Shown: positions 35,733 through 45,260, numbered from the stretch's first letter. The stretch: 64,000 nucleotides of DNA from Allochromatium tepidum (GCF_018409545.1 NZ_AP024563.1:124001-188000), one strand, 5' to 3'. Translations and numbers: made by a program. Notes: generated by a model from the sequence alone, not told the origin.

Positions 35733-36530
35733 ATGATTGAGTCGCCCATGATAGACCAAATGACCGAGTCGCTGGCGCGAATCCGTTTCGTGCTGGTCGA
35801 GACGACACACAGCGGCAACATCGGCGCGGTGGCACGCGCCATGAAGACCATGGGCCTGTCGCGCCTGGAGCTGGTCGCCCCGCGCCAGCGGCCCGATGCC
35901 GAGGCCCTGGCGCGCGCCTCAGGGGCCGATGACCTGCTCGAACGCGCCGGGGTCCACGACGACCTGACCGATGCCCTGGCCGGCTGCCGGCTGGTGGTCG
36001 GTGCCAGTGCGCGCCTGCGCTCGATCGAGTGGCCGCTGCTGGAGCCGCCCGAATGCGCGGCGCGTCTGCTCGCCGAGGCCGGCGAGGGCGAGGTGGCCCT
36101 GATGCTGGGACGCGAGAGTTCCGGCCTGACCAACGACGAGCTGGCGCGCTGTCACTTCCTGGTCCATATCCCGACCAACCCCGACTTCAGCTCGCTCAAC
36201 GTCGCGGCCGCCGCCCAGGTGCTCGCCTACGAGATCCGCCGCGCCGCCCGTCTGGCGACCGGCGAGCGACTGACCGAGACCCCGCGCGACCTGGCCGGCG
36301 CCGAGGCGATGGAAGGCTTCTACGCCCATCTGACCGAGACCCTGATCCGGATCGGCTTCAGCGACCCCGAGCAGTCGCGCACGCTCACCCGTCGCCTGCG
36401 TCGTCTCTTCAACCGCGCCCGGCCCGATCGGGTCGAACTCAACATCCTGCGCGGCATCCTCAGCGCCGCCCAGGGGCGCAAGACGCCCGAACGCTTCGCC
36501 CGTTCGGACGAGGCCCCGCAACCGGATTGA
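35733..36530 (+). CDS. trmJ: tRNA (cytidine/uridine-32-2'-O)-methyltransferase TrmJ
   Basis: A SPOUT methyltransferase of up to 265 aa. [20 protein letters not shown], the SAM-knot [14 protein letters not shown] and [22 protein letters not shown] are diagnostic. In-frame ATGs at 35733, 35748 and 35760 are all possible; the last ([10 protein letters not shown]) best matches the E. coli start, the first has the more natural spacing to an upstream AGAG. It is 23 nt before cysE, the usual trmJ-cysE-iscR order. Confidence 0.95.
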   Translation: MIESPMIDQMTESLARIRFVLVETTHSGNIGAVARAMKTMGLSRLELVAPRQRPDAEALARASGADDLLERAGVHDDLTDALAGCRLVVGASARLRSIEWPLLEPPECAARLLAEAGEGEVALMLGRESSGLTNDELARCHFLVHIPTNPDFSSLNVAAAAQVLAYEIRRAARLATGERLTETPRDLAGAEAMEGFYAHLTETLIRIGFSDPEQSRTLTRRLRRLFNRARPDRVELNILRGILSAAQGRKTPERFARSDEAPQPD

Positions 36531-36553
36531 ACCCACGAGGTATCGGGACATCC

Positions 36554-37366
36554 ATGTTCGATCGCATCCGAGAAGACATCCTCTGCGTCTTCGACCGTGA
36601 CCCGGCCGCGCGCAACGCCTTCGAGATCCTCACCACCTATCCGGGGCTGCACGCCGTCATGGTGCACCGGATCGCCCATCGGCTCTGGCGGCGCGACCTC
36701 AAGTGGCCGGCGCGCCTACTCTCGAACGTCGCGCGCCTGTTCACCGGCATCGAGATCCATCCGGGCGCCGTGATCGGGCGGCGCTTCTTCATCGACCACG
36801 GCATGGGCGTGGTCATCGGCGAGACGGCCGTCATCGGCGACGACTGCACCCTCTATCATGGCGTCACCCTGGGCGGGACGAGCTGGCAGAAGGGCAAGCG
36901 TCACCCGACGCTCGGACGCGACGTTGTGGTCGGCGCCGGGGCTAAGGTGCTCGGTCCGATCGAGATCGGCGACGGGGCGCGCATCGGTTCCAACGCCGTG
37001 GTGGTCAAATCGGTCCCGCCCGGCGCGACCGCCGTCGGGGTGCCCGGACGCATCATCGAACCCGAGCGCGACGCGACCACACGCCGCCGCGCCGACACCG
37101 CCAAGCGCATCGGTTTCGACGCCTACGGCGCCACGCGCGACGCGCCCGACCCGGTCGCCAACGCCATCAACCGGATGCTCGATCACATCCACCACATGGA
37201 CCAGCGGCTCGAATCCATGTCGCGCATCCTGGAGCGGCATGGACTCATGACGCACTTCGAGCACGACGGCGATCTGGACGCCGTGGCGATCGAACCGGCG
37301 AGCCGGCCCGACCTCACCCGATCGGATGGCCCGCCGACGGATGACCCGACAGGCGCTAGGGGATAA
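36554..37366 (+). CDS. cysE: Serine O-acetyltransferase
   Basis: A 270-aa left-handed beta-helix acyltransferase making O-acetylserine for cysteine synthesis. [20 protein letters not shown], then [20 protein letters not shown] with the catalytic His, [16 protein letters not shown] and [19 protein letters not shown] hexapeptides are all clear. The C-terminal 90 residues extend past the helix. The ATG is at 36554; the frame continuing upstream overlaps trmJ and is not coding. Confidence 0.95.
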   Translation: MFDRIREDILCVFDRDPAARNAFEILTTYPGLHAVMVHRIAHRLWRRDLKWPARLLSNVARLFTGIEIHPGAVIGRRFFIDHGMGVVIGETAVIGDDCTLYHGVTLGGTSWQKGKRHPTLGRDVVVGAGAKVLGPIEIGDGARIGSNAVVVKSVPPGATAVGVPGRIIEPERDATTRRRADTAKRIGFDAYGATRDAPDPVANAINRMLDHIHHMDQRLESMSRILERHGLMTHFEHDGDLDAVAIEPASRPDLTRSDGPPTDDPTGARG

Positions 37367-37395
37367 TTGATCGTCCTGCTTGGGTAACGTATGAT
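37367..37395 (+). promoter_or_regulatory. Sigma70 promoter of iscR
   Basis: TTGATC (37367-37372), a 17-nt spacer and TATGAT (37390-37395) lie 32 nt before the iscR GTG. No clear IscR type 1 site is visible around it. Confidence 0.6.
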
Positions 37396-37427
37396 GCCGA
37401 ACGTACGTCACGCAAGAGAGGTTGCCC

Positions 37428-37910
37428 GTGAGACTGACGACCAAAGGCCGTTATGCCGTCACTGCGATGCTGGATCTGGCCATCCATCAGGGGCAGGGTC
37501 CGATCGCCCTGGCCGACATCGCCCAGCGGCAGGGGATCTCGCTCTCCTATCTCGAACAGCTCTTCGCCAAGCTGCGCAAGCGCGGACTGGTGACGAGCGT
37601 GCGCGGTCCGGGCGGCGGCTACAATCTGGCCCGAACGCCGGCCGAGATCCATGTCGCTGAGGTCATCGCCGCCGTCGACGAGAGCGTGGACACGACCCGC
37701 TGCGGCGGTGCCCACAACTGCCAGAACAACGGTCCCTGTCTGACCCATAGTCTCTGGCACGACCTGAGCGATCGCATCTACGACTACCTCAACCGGATCG
37801 ATCTTCAGGCTCTGGTCGATCAGCGTGACAGCCTGGGTCAGCGTCCGCCGACCACCTGCGCGGCGGTCGACGTCAAGCTCGACGTCCAGCGGATTCGCCT
37901 CGGCGCCTGA
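37428..37910 (+). CDS. iscR: Fe-S cluster regulator IscR (Rrf2 family)
   Basis: A 160-aa winged-helix regulator. It starts [18 protein letters not shown] at the GTG, has the recognition segment [19 protein letters not shown] and GPGGGYNLA, and the three cluster cysteines in [14 protein letters not shown]. It should sense [2Fe-2S] status and normally heads iscRSUA-hscBA-fdx. Here hscB follows directly, and iscS, iscU and iscA are missing from the locus. Confidence 0.95.
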   Translation: MRLTTKGRYAVTAMLDLAIHQGQGPIALADIAQRQGISLSYLEQLFAKLRKRGLVTSVRGPGGGYNLARTPAEIHVAEVIAAVDESVDTTRCGGAHNCQNNGPCLTHSLWHDLSDRIYDYLNRIDLQALVDQRDSLGQRPPTTCAAVDVKLDVQRIRLGA

Positions 37911-37948
37911 GCATTTTTAGCCTGGATGGTCCGACGACGGCACGAGCC

Positions 37949-38491
37949 GTGTTGAACTCACAGAAAAACTACTTCGAACTCTTCGACTTGCCGGTCGGCT
38001 TCGCGCTCGACTCCGGGGTGTTGGCCGAGCGCTATCGCGCCCTGGTGCGCGCGTTGCGGGCCGACTTCCTCAGCGACGAGGAAGACGAGACCGCCCGTTC
38101 GCTGGCGCGCATCGATCTGGCCTATCAGACGCTGACCGAGCCGCTGGCGCGTGCCGAGTATCTCTTCCGGCTCTATGGCGTGGAGGGGACCGAGACCGGC
38201 GGCGACGACGACCCGGCGAGCACCACGCTCGTCGAGGAGATGGAGCGCCAGGAGGCTCTGGTCGCGGCCACCAACCGTTCCGATCCGGGTGCGGCCCTGT
38301 CCGAGGTGCTGACCCGTCTGGCCGAGCGCGGCGCGGCGCTCGACAAGGAACTGCACCAACTCTTCGCCGATCCCACGCCGCACAATCTGGGCGCCGCGCG
38401 CGAGGTCGTGCGTCAGCTCCAGGGACTCGCCCGTTGCCGGCGCGAGACCGAGGAGCGGCAGGCCGAACTGCTCAGGCCGCGTCCGGCCTGA
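37949..38491 (+). CDS. hscB: HscB-like co-chaperone with degenerate J-domain
   Basis: A 180-aa protein, GTG start. NYFELFDLPVGFALD, RIDLAYQTLTEPLARAEYLF and the helical C-terminal IscU-binding domain identify HscB. The HPD signature that all J-proteins need to trigger Hsp70 ATPase is replaced: the aligned segment reads VRALRADFLSDEED, so residues 37-39 are RAD. Its normal partners (iscU, hscA, fdx) are not next to it. It may be inactive, or act only as an IscU-type scaffold binder. The sequence is otherwise open and of standard length. Confidence 0.8.
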   Translation: MLNSQKNYFELFDLPVGFALDSGVLAERYRALVRALRADFLSDEEDETARSLARIDLAYQTLTEPLARAEYLFRLYGVEGTETGGDDDPASTTLVEEMERQEALVAATNRSDPGAALSEVLTRLAERGAALDKELHQLFADPTPHNLGAAREVVRQLQGLARCRRETEERQAELLRPRPA

Positions 38492-38513
38492 GTCCGAACC
38501 GGACGCGGTCGGG

Positions 38514-38951
38514 TCAGCACTGTTCCCAGGGCAGTCCGTGGAAACGCCAGCCGCCGCGGGTGCTGCGATGATGCTGCTCGTCGAGTTCGCCCTCGAATCC
38601 CTCCTCGACGTGGAACACCGACTTGAAGCCCTCGCGGATCAAGGCCCGGCCGGCCTCCAGCGAGCGCTTGCCGCTACGGCAGATGAGGATGATCGGCGCG
38701 CAGCCCCGGCGCTGCTCACAGACCGCGCCGCCGAGCACCAGTTTGCGGATCTCGGTGACGAAGTCGGGGTTGACCACCCAGTCGGGTTCGTCGATCCAGG
38801 GGACGTGGACCGCGCCCTTGGGGTGCCCGACGAACAGGAACTCCATGGACGAGCGGATATCGACCAGAATGGCCTGTGGATGGGATTCGAGCATCTCGAA
38901 GGCTTCGCGGGGCGAGAGGCCGGTCGGCAGGTCTTCGTTCGTGGCGCTCAT
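38514..38951 (-). CDS. Rhodanese-like sulfurtransferase
   Basis: A 145-aa single rhodanese domain. SPREAFEMLESHPQAILVDIRSS starts the fold, and the active-site loop is CRSGKRS, with the persulfide cysteine at about residue 91. The C-terminus carries EGFEGELDEQHHRSTRGGW, a pattern common in single-domain rhodaneses of sulfur bacteria. It is convergent with hscB. Donor and acceptor are unknown. Confidence 0.88.
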   Translation of the reverse strand: MSATNEDLPTGLSPREAFEMLESHPQAILVDIRSSMEFLFVGHPKGAVHVPWIDEPDWVVNPDFVTEIRKLVLGGAVCEQRRGCAPIILICRSGKRSLEAGRALIREGFKSVFHVEEGFEGELDEQHHRSTRGGWRFHGLPWEQC

Positions 38952-39095
38952 GATGGGTGATGCCTCGTTTTGGTGGTTGGTGGGCGATGCTTGTTATCGT
39001 GCCTCGACGGTCCACGCCGGCCGGCGAGCCGGGCCCGCCAGTGTAACCGGCGCACGTCGTCTTTGATCACGCACACCCCCAGCGGGTGGCTTGAA

Positions 39096-39116
39096 TTTAT
39101 CTATTGAATCGATAAA
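39096..39116. promoter_or_regulatory. 21-nt operator-like palindrome between rhodanese and acyltransferase genes
   Basis: TTTATCTATTGAATCGATAAA reads the same on both strands except for one mismatched pair and the central base. AT-rich and sited between two divergent genes, it looks like a LysR-type or similar regulator site. The regulator is unknown. Confidence 0.5.
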
Positions 39117-39142
39117 ACCAAACTGCGCCAGTCGGATTTCGG

Positions 39143-40171
39143 GTGGGAGCGGTGGGAGCGATTGCCTTGACTCGCCAAGCGAAGCGGGACTCGAACCAGG
39201 GGAAAGGGGACGCGGCACGCCCCGGACAGGTGCTCAAGGAGCGTGGATTGCGGGTGCTGATGCGACTCATGGCGCGTCTGCCCCTGCCGCTGATCCACCG
39301 GCTGGGCGGTGCCGTCGGCTGGATCGTGGCGCGCTGGCCGAACCGGCAGCGACGCAATGCGCTGCTCAACATCGCGCTCTGCTTTCCGGAACTGACGGCG
39401 GATGAACAGCGACGTCTGCGCGACCGCAATCTCGGCGAGTTCGGCAAGACCTATCTGGAGATCGCTTATCTCTGGCTACGGCCGGTCGATCATGTGCTGT
39501 CGCTGGTGCGCGAGGTGCGGGGCGCCGAACGGCTCGAACGCCGGCCGGGGCAGGGGCTCATCGTGCTCTCGCCGCATCACGGTGCCTGGGAGCTGGCCGG
39601 ACTCTATCTGGCGGCCCAGGGACGCACGGCCATCTTCTACAAGCCGCAGCGCTATCTCGACGACCTGATCCGCGAGTCGCGCGCGCGCACAGGCGCGGAT
39701 CTGGCGCCCATCACGGCGCGCGGCATCCGGGTGCTGGTGGAGGCGCTGGAGCGGGGGGATTTCGTCGGCATCCTGCCCGATCAGGAGCCGAAAGCCGACA
39801 AGGGCGCGGTCTTCGCGCCCTTCTTCGGGATTCCGGCCTTCAGCATGCTGCTGGTCAACCGGCTGGCGAGGCGTACCGGCGCACCCGTGATCTTCCTGTT
39901 CGCCGAGCGATTGGCGAATGGAAGCGGATTCATCATCCACTGTCTGCCGGCCCCCGAGGGCACCGACAGCGCGGACGACGCCGTGGCGGCGGCGGCGCTC
40001 AATCGCGGCATCGAGCAATGCGTGCGCGTCTGTCCCGAGCAGTATCTCTGGCCCTACAAGCGCTTTCGGCGTCGTCCGGAGGGGATGCCCAAGGTCTACA
40101 GCGGACCGCTCGACGACGGGCACGCGCTCGAACAGGCGCGCCGCGTGCGCGAGGCCCTGGCGCGGCGCTAG
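39143..40171 (+). CDS. LpxL/HtrB-family lipid A acyltransferase
   Basis: Up to 342 aa. A membrane-anchoring N-terminus (LMRLMARLPLPLIHRLGGAV) is followed by NIALCFPELTADEQ and the catalytic HHGAWEL motif (His-x4-Glu), then ILPDQEPKADKGAVFAPFFG. Enzymes of this group add a secondary acyl chain to lipid A. The start is uncertain: the GTG at 39143 is the longest, with the GTG at 39230 or the ATG at 39260 as alternatives. The first codons are a duplicated GTGGGAGCG. Confidence 0.88.
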   Translation: MGAVGAIALTRQAKRDSNQGKGDAARPGQVLKERGLRVLMRLMARLPLPLIHRLGGAVGWIVARWPNRQRRNALLNIALCFPELTADEQRRLRDRNLGEFGKTYLEIAYLWLRPVDHVLSLVREVRGAERLERRPGQGLIVLSPHHGAWELAGLYLAAQGRTAIFYKPQRYLDDLIRESRARTGADLAPITARGIRVLVEALERGDFVGILPDQEPKADKGAVFAPFFGIPAFSMLLVNRLARRTGAPVIFLFAERLANGSGFIIHCLPAPEGTDSADDAVAAAALNRGIEQCVRVCPEQYLWPYKRFRRRPEGMPKVYSGPLDDGHALEQARRVREALARR

Positions 40172-40193
40172 CCTGCGGCGATGTCGACGCCGT

Positions 40194-41021
40194 TCACGGC
40201 TGACAGCGCGGACAATGGAAGCTCGACCGCTGTCCGATCCGCTGCTGTTGGATGAGCGTGCCGCAGATCCGGCAGGGTTCGCCCGCACGTCCATAGACCC
40301 GCAGCGACTGGGCGAAATAGCCCGGAGCACCGGACTCGTTGACGAAGTCGCGCAGCGTGGTGCCCCCCTGTTCGATCGACGCCCCGAGCACCAGACGGAT
40401 CGTCTCGGCCAGACGGTCGTAGTCGGCCTGGTCGATTTGGTTGCAGGCACGCGCCGGATGCAGACCGGCGAGGAACAGCGATTCACTGGCGTAGATGTTG
40501 CCGACACCCACCACGACCGCCGAGTCCATGATGAAGGACTTGACGGCGACCCGACGCGCGCGGCTCGCACGGTAGAGATGTGCGCCGTCGAAATCGTCGC
40601 CCAACGGCTCAGGCCCCAGCTTGCACAGGAGCGGATGCTCGACGAGCGCCGTATCCGGCGACTGGGGTATCCAGAGAAAGATCCCGAACCGGCGCGGGTC
40701 GTGGAAGCGCAGGAGGCCGCCGTCCGAGAGCACCAGATCGAGATGATCGTGCGTCCTGGGCACACTCTCGGGTGCGGCCAGGCGCAGACTGCCCGACATG
40801 CCCAGATGCACGAGCAGGCTGCCCTGCTCCAGTTCGATCAACAGATATTTGCCGCGTCGCCTCAGTGAACGGATCGGCTGACCGGCGACCCGCTCGGGCA
40901 TCTCGGGCGGGATCGGTCGGCGCAGACGCGGTTCGCGCACGATCAGACGCGCGATCCGGCGTCCGTCCAGATGGGGCCGGATGCCGCGCAGCGTGGTTTC
41001 GACCTCGGGCAGTTCAGGCAT
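40194..41021 (-). CDS. mutM: Formamidopyrimidine-DNA glycosylase (Fpg/MutM)
   Basis: A 275-aa bifunctional glycosylase/AP lyase for oxidised purines. The catalytic N-terminal proline and glutamate are in PELPEVETTLRGI, the conserved lysine in LLVHLGMSGSLR region, and NIYASESLFLAGLHP lies in the helix-two-turn-helix. The C-terminal zinc finger is CRICG ... CPRC. It follows the DUF4340 gene by 33 nt and may be co-transcribed with the ABC operon. Confidence 0.96.
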   Translation of the reverse strand: MPELPEVETTLRGIRPHLDGRRIARLIVREPRLRRPIPPEMPERVAGQPIRSLRRRGKYLLIELEQGSLLVHLGMSGSLRLAAPESVPRTHDHLDLVLSDGGLLRFHDPRRFGIFLWIPQSPDTALVEHPLLCKLGPEPLGDDFDGAHLYRASRARRVAVKSFIMDSAVVVGVGNIYASESLFLAGLHPARACNQIDQADYDRLAETIRLVLGASIEQGGTTLRDFVNESGAPGYFAQSLRVYGRAGEPCRICGTLIQQQRIGQRSSFHCPRCQP

Positions 41022-41054
41022 CAGTGGGTTCCAGGCGAGGCCCTGTTCGAGCGT

Positions 41055-42242
41055 TCAGTCGGCGGGCGGATCGGCATACATGGCCGGATCCGGCGCGAAG
41101 GGATCCTGGCCGAAACCGCTGGGCGCGGCCTTGTCCGGCTCGCCCGGCAGCCGGAACTCGGATGGGGCCGGGGTGGCATCAGGGGTCTCGACCGGCACGG
41201 CCCGGCCATCCGGTGTCAGGCGGACCATGGGCGGCTCGCTCGGCAGTGTGTCGCCCGGAACGATGATGGACTCCGGATCATCGGTCGGCTCCCGATCCAG
41301 GGCGCCGAAAGATTGGAAAGGATCGGCATCGAGCGTCTCGGTCGAGGGTTCCGGTTCGAACCGGGGCGCCTGGACGGATTCCGGACGCGCTCCAGGCGGG
41401 GCGTAGAGGGCCGGCACCGGATCGACGGGTCCGTCGAACGCCGTAGGTGGCGCCGGTGTCGGCTCCGGCGGCGTCGGATCGACCGCATTCGGATCGAGCG
41501 TCAGCTCGGGCGCGTCGGTCAGGACATAGAGCAGGCGCTGGTCGAGCCGCGCCCAGCGGCGCCTGTCCTCCGAGATCAGGAAGCGCAGCGTGGTCCCGTC
41601 GGCGGACTTGAGCACGACCGGCTCGCCGCTCGGCGTCTCGGCCGGGATCTCGACGCGCTCGGCGTGCAGTCCCACCAGATCGTTCAGGGTCTCGGGTGTG
41701 AGCGGGATGCCGCCCAGCCGCCCGAAGACCGGACCGAATCCGCGCGGTACCAGTTGCGGCGAGACATAGTGGATGGGTGGGGCGATCAGCAGATGATGGA
41801 AGCGATCCCGGATCAGATGTACCAGTCCCTCGCCGGCGACATAGCGCATCTGACCGATGGGATCCGTGCCGCCGAACTGGAGTTCGCGCGCGTCCAGCCG
41901 CAGTCTGAGCCGGGCCGGCGAGAGTCCGAGTTCGCGCAGATCGACGCTCGCGGCCGGAAAGCTGCGCTCGACCGGGGCCTCAAGCAGTCCGAGCAGTTGG
42001 GTGACGCGACCGTTGTCGGCATCCACCTGGAAGGGCGTCTCCAGACGCCAGCCGATCGCGGTCTGAATCAGGGTGATGGTCGGCTCACCGGTCCGATTGA
42101 TCTCGACGCGATAGAGATCGGCGGCGTCCAGATCGGTCAGGGTCGGGACGAGGTGCGCGCGCTGGAGTTCGGCGCGGATCAGCAGCCCGAGCACGACCAG
42201 GAGGATCGCCAATGCCCCATTGACCAGCCAGCGTCCGCTCAT
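41055..42242 (-). CDS. DUF4340 domain protein, partner of the GldAFG-like ABC system
   Basis: A 395-aa protein with one N-terminal membrane anchor (WLVNGALAILLVVLGLLI). It has two DUF4340-type beta repeats (VEINRTGEPTITLIQTAIGW; LGLSPARLRLRLDARELQFG), then from about residue 265 a long Pro/Glu/Asp-rich, low-complexity tail. DUF4340 proteins regularly follow GldG-like genes; their role is unknown. It overlaps the upstream gene by ATGA. The acidic proline-rich tail is unusual. Confidence 0.8.
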   Translation of the reverse strand: MSGRWLVNGALAILLVVLGLLIRAELQRAHLVPTLTDLDAADLYRVEINRTGEPTITLIQTAIGWRLETPFQVDADNGRVTQLLGLLEAPVERSFPAASVDLRELGLSPARLRLRLDARELQFGGTDPIGQMRYVAGEGLVHLIRDRFHHLLIAPPIHYVSPQLVPRGFGPVFGRLGGIPLTPETLNDLVGLHAERVEIPAETPSGEPVVLKSADGTTLRFLISEDRRRWARLDQRLLYVLTDAPELTLDPNAVDPTPPEPTPAPPTAFDGPVDPVPALYAPPGARPESVQAPRFEPEPSTETLDADPFQSFGALDREPTDDPESIIVPGDTLPSEPPMVRLTPDGRAVPVETPDATPAPSEFRLPGEPDKAAPSGFGQDPFAPDPAMYADPPAD

Positions 42243-43612
42243 CGGCCCCTCCAGCGATACCAGCGCATCCCCAGTCCGCCGATCAGGAACACGCCCGGCA
42301 GCAGCACCAGCGCGCCCAGACCGATCAGGGTCCGGTGCTTTTCGTCCAGCTCCAGCGGTTCGGCCGCCGTCGGCGGGGGCGGGAGTTCGGGTAGATCCTC
42401 TCCCTCGCTCAGCCAGCGCAGCAGCGCCAGACCGAGCGTGCGATTGCCCCGGCGGTCGATGTGGGCGTTGGACAGGAAATCACCGTCACCCACGATGATC
42501 AGACGCTGTTCACGCTCGCTCTCGGGCAGGGCGCGCGCGAGCGCCAGCACGACCGGCAGCGGACCGGCACGCTCGCCGATCACCTCGTCGCGCGTGAGCG
42601 GACTGGCGAGCGTGCCGGTCTCGTTCCAGCTCTCGGCGCTGCTGCTCAGATAGGTCGACAGCATCCAGCCCGGCGCGACCTGGGACTCGAAGGCCAGGGC
42701 GCCGGGCAGCAGTGCGGGCGCGTTCAGTCCCTCGGTCAGGGGGTGCGCCGGATAGTCCTCGACCAGGGCGACGGCGGCCGTGCCGAATCCGAGACGCACG
42801 GCCTTGGGATCGACCACCTGACCGGGCAGGACGGCGAGGCCCAGATGCTCCAGCAGGGGTTCGAGACCGCTCGGCGGACCCGGATCCAGCAGCCACAGCA
42901 GGTGACCGCCGCGATCCAGGAAGTCGATCAGGGCCTCGACCTCGCCGGGAAAGGGCGGCAGCCGCGGCTGGCTGAGCACCACCAGCCGTGTGTTGTCCGG
43001 GACCGCGTCGACGGCGGTCAGATCCAGCGGGCGCGCGATCAGGCCCAGTTCGAGCAGCTCGCGTCCGAACCGGCCCAGATCCGTGTCGCGCTCGCCGTCG
43101 ATGGCGCGCTCGCCATGCCCCTCGATGACCGCCACCCAGGCATGACGCGGACGGGTCAGACGGGCGATGGCCGCCGAGATGGACCGCTCGCCGATCTCGG
43201 CCAGGGTCTCGCGTCGACCCCGGTATTCGAGCAGGATCTGACCCTGGAGCGAGACCTCGGCCTCACGCGCCTGCTCGGGGAAGCGTCGCGGATCCAGATA
43301 GCGGATCTCCAGGTCGGGGTCTTGGTGCGCGTAGCGCTCTAGGAGCCGGCCGATCCGCCGCGCCAGCGGCGACTGCGGGTCGGCGAAGACGGTCAGACGC
43401 AGTGGCGCCTCCAGCCGTTCGAGGATGAGGCGACTCTCGCGGGTCAGCCGATGGGTCTCGGACTGGGTCCAGTCCCACTGGCGATCGTGCCGCGCCGTCA
43501 GCCAGCCCGCCGCGACGACACAGCCCAGCAGCAACAGCATGAACGCGGTGTCGGCGAGCGCGCGCTCGAAGCGACGGACGATGGCGCGGATCGTCTGGGC
43601 GCGCGTCTTCAT
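42239..43612 (-). CDS. GldG-like ABC-associated auxiliary membrane protein
   Basis: 457 aa. The N-terminal helix (ADTAFMLLLLGCVVAAGWL) leads to a periplasmic region opening QTESHRL-like (SETHRLTRESRLILERL), an ABC_transp_aux domain (VVLSQPRLPPFPGEVEALID; FLDRGGHLLWLLDPG) and a C-terminal helix before RWYRWRGR. GldG serves gliding motility in Bacteroidota; in Gammaproteobacteria the homologous complexes have no established substrate. The ATG at 43612 overlaps the permease stop. Confidence 0.85.
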   Translation of the reverse strand: MKTRAQTIRAIVRRFERALADTAFMLLLLGCVVAAGWLTARHDRQWDWTQSETHRLTRESRLILERLEAPLRLTVFADPQSPLARRIGRLLERYAHQDPDLEIRYLDPRRFPEQAREAEVSLQGQILLEYRGRRETLAEIGERSISAAIARLTRPRHAWVAVIEGHGERAIDGERDTDLGRFGRELLELGLIARPLDLTAVDAVPDNTRLVVLSQPRLPPFPGEVEALIDFLDRGGHLLWLLDPGPPSGLEPLLEHLGLAVLPGQVVDPKAVRLGFGTAAVALVEDYPAHPLTEGLNAPALLPGALAFESQVAPGWMLSTYLSSSAESWNETGTLASPLTRDEVIGERAGPLPVVLALARALPESEREQRLIIVGDGDFLSNAHIDRRGNRTLGLALLRWLSEGEDLPELPPPPTAAEPLELDEKHRTLIGLGALVLLPGVFLIGGLGMRWYRWRGR

Positions 43613-44346
43613 TGCAACCGCCGATTGGCCAGACGCCGATGGGCCAGGGCCAGGAAGAAGCCGGTGAAGAGGAGGAAATAGGTCAGATCGCTCAGCCGCA
43701 CGGCCCCGAGCAGGAATCGGAACAGATGCTCGTTCCAGGACAGCCAGCCGAAGAGCGAGAGCGTCTGGGCCGTGAGCGATTCGGCGCGCCCTACGATCGA
43801 GAAGAAGACCAGGACGCCGAAGGCGATCAGCACCGCCGCGCCCGGCTGCTCGGTGAGGCTGGAGGCCTGGAGTCCGATGGCGCCGAAGAACAGGGCCGCG
43901 AGCCACAGGCCCAGGGTGGCCGCCGCGACCTGACCGAGATCGAGCGTGGTCACGCCGGTCAGGAGCGCCAGATTGGCCGCCGGCAGCAGACTGAGCGGGG
44001 TGATCAGGACCGCCAGCCCGATGAACTTGCCGAGCAGGATCTCGACCAGCGTCACCGGGGCACCGGCGAGCAGATCGTAGCCGCCGTCGCGGAACTCCGC
44101 GCTCAGCATCCGCATGGCCAGCAGCGGCGCGGCCAGCATGGCGAGCACGGCGGCGAATCCGAACAGGTTCAGACACAGCTCCTGCGTGAGCGAGGCGAGC
44201 CGCTGATCGGCGTCCAGGCCGCTGAAGTTCTCGATGACCTGGAGAAAGATCCAGGCCAGCACCACCTGGCCCGCGCCCAGCAGCACCCAGAGCAGCGGCG
44301 TCACCAGTCCGCTGCGGATCTCGCGGGCGGCGATGGTCGCGATCAT
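43609..44346 (-). CDS. GldF-like ABC transporter permease
   Basis: A 245-aa ABC-2 type permease with six predicted helices. It starts MIATIAAREIRSGLVTPLLW; the conserved coupling region MRMLSAEFRDGGYDLLAGAPVT and FGWLSWNEHLFRFLLG are typical of the GldF/NosY-like group. It overlaps its ATPase and its auxiliary protein by 4 nt each. Confidence 0.9.
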   Translation of the reverse strand: MIATIAAREIRSGLVTPLLWVLLGAGQVVLAWIFLQVIENFSGLDADQRLASLTQELCLNLFGFAAVLAMLAAPLLAMRMLSAEFRDGGYDLLAGAPVTLVEILLGKFIGLAVLITPLSLLPAANLALLTGVTTLDLGQVAAATLGLWLAALFFGAIGLQASSLTEQPGAAVLIAFGVLVFFSIVGRAESLTAQTLSLFGWLSWNEHLFRFLLGAVRLSDLTYFLLFTGFFLALAHRRLANRRLQ

Positions 44347-45260
44347 GCGTGTTCCTCCGCGCCGATGAGATCGAAGAAGGTCCGTTCCAGATCACTGCGC
44401 TCGGGCGTCAGCTCGAACAGATCCAGACCCGCCTGCCGGATGGCGTGCGCCAGATCGGCCGAGGTCGCGTCCGATCTCAGATCGACCTGGAACTGGTTCG
44501 GCCCCATGGCGATCGCGCCGGCGACGGGAGGCAGGGCGTTCAGGTGCATGACATGGGTCTCGCCGCCCAGACGCACCCGCCAGAGATTGGTCGGGCGTGC
44601 CGCGCGTGTCTCGGCATCGAAACGCACCCGTCCCCGATGCAGGATCATCACCCGGTCGCACACCGACTGGACCTCGGGCAGCAGATGACTGGAGAGGATG
44701 ATGCCGGTGTCCTGCGCCAGATCGCGGATGAGTCGGCGCAGCTCGCGCATCTGCACAGGGTCGAGTCCCTCGGTCGGTTCGTCGAGGATCAGGAGCGGCG
44801 GGCGGTGCAGGATCGCCTGGGCCAGACCGAGCCGCTGGCGGTAGCCTCTGGAGAGTTTGGCGATCAGCCGTCGGCCTTGATCCTCCAGGCCGCAGCGCTG
44901 TTTGGCGGTGGCAATGGCCGCGGAGATGGCGCGCCTGGGCAAACGGTGCAGATGGGCGCAGTGGGTCAGATACTCGTCGACCCGCAGTTCGGGATGCAGC
45001 GGCGGGCGCTCGGTCAGATAGCCCAGATGGCGCTTGGCCGCGAGCGGGCGGCGCGCCAGATCGATGCCCAGGATCTCGATGCGGCCCGAGGTCGGGGCGA
45101 GCAGCCCGCTCAGAAGTCGCAGACAGGTAGTCTTGCCCGCCCCGTTCGGCCCGAGCAGACCCAGCACCTGCCCGCGTTCCAGGCACAGATCGACCCCGGA
45201 CAGGGCCGAATGGCGTCCGAAGTCGCGGCTGAGATCGGTGGCGCGAACGAGTGTCTCCAT
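44343..45260 (-). CDS. GldA-like ABC transporter ATPase
   Basis: A 305-aa ABC ATPase: Walker A GPNGAGKTT, Q-loop YLTERPPLHPELRVDEYL, signature in the variant form LSRGYRQRLGLAQAI, Walker B LLILDEPTEGLDP and the switch histidine in SSHLL. A C-terminal 80-residue domain follows. First gene of the ATPase-permease-GldG-DUF4340 operon. Confidence 0.92.
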   Translation of the reverse strand: METLVRATDLSRDFGRHSALSGVDLCLERGQVLGLLGPNGAGKTTCLRLLSGLLAPTSGRIEILGIDLARRPLAAKRHLGYLTERPPLHPELRVDEYLTHCAHLHRLPRRAISAAIATAKQRCGLEDQGRRLIAKLSRGYRQRLGLAQAILHRPPLLILDEPTEGLDPVQMRELRRLIRDLAQDTGIILSSHLLPEVQSVCDRVMILHRGRVRFDAETRAARPTNLWRVRLGGETHVMHLNALPPVAGAIAMGPNQFQVDLRSDATSADLAHAIRQAGLDLFELTPERSDLERTFFDLIGAEEHA

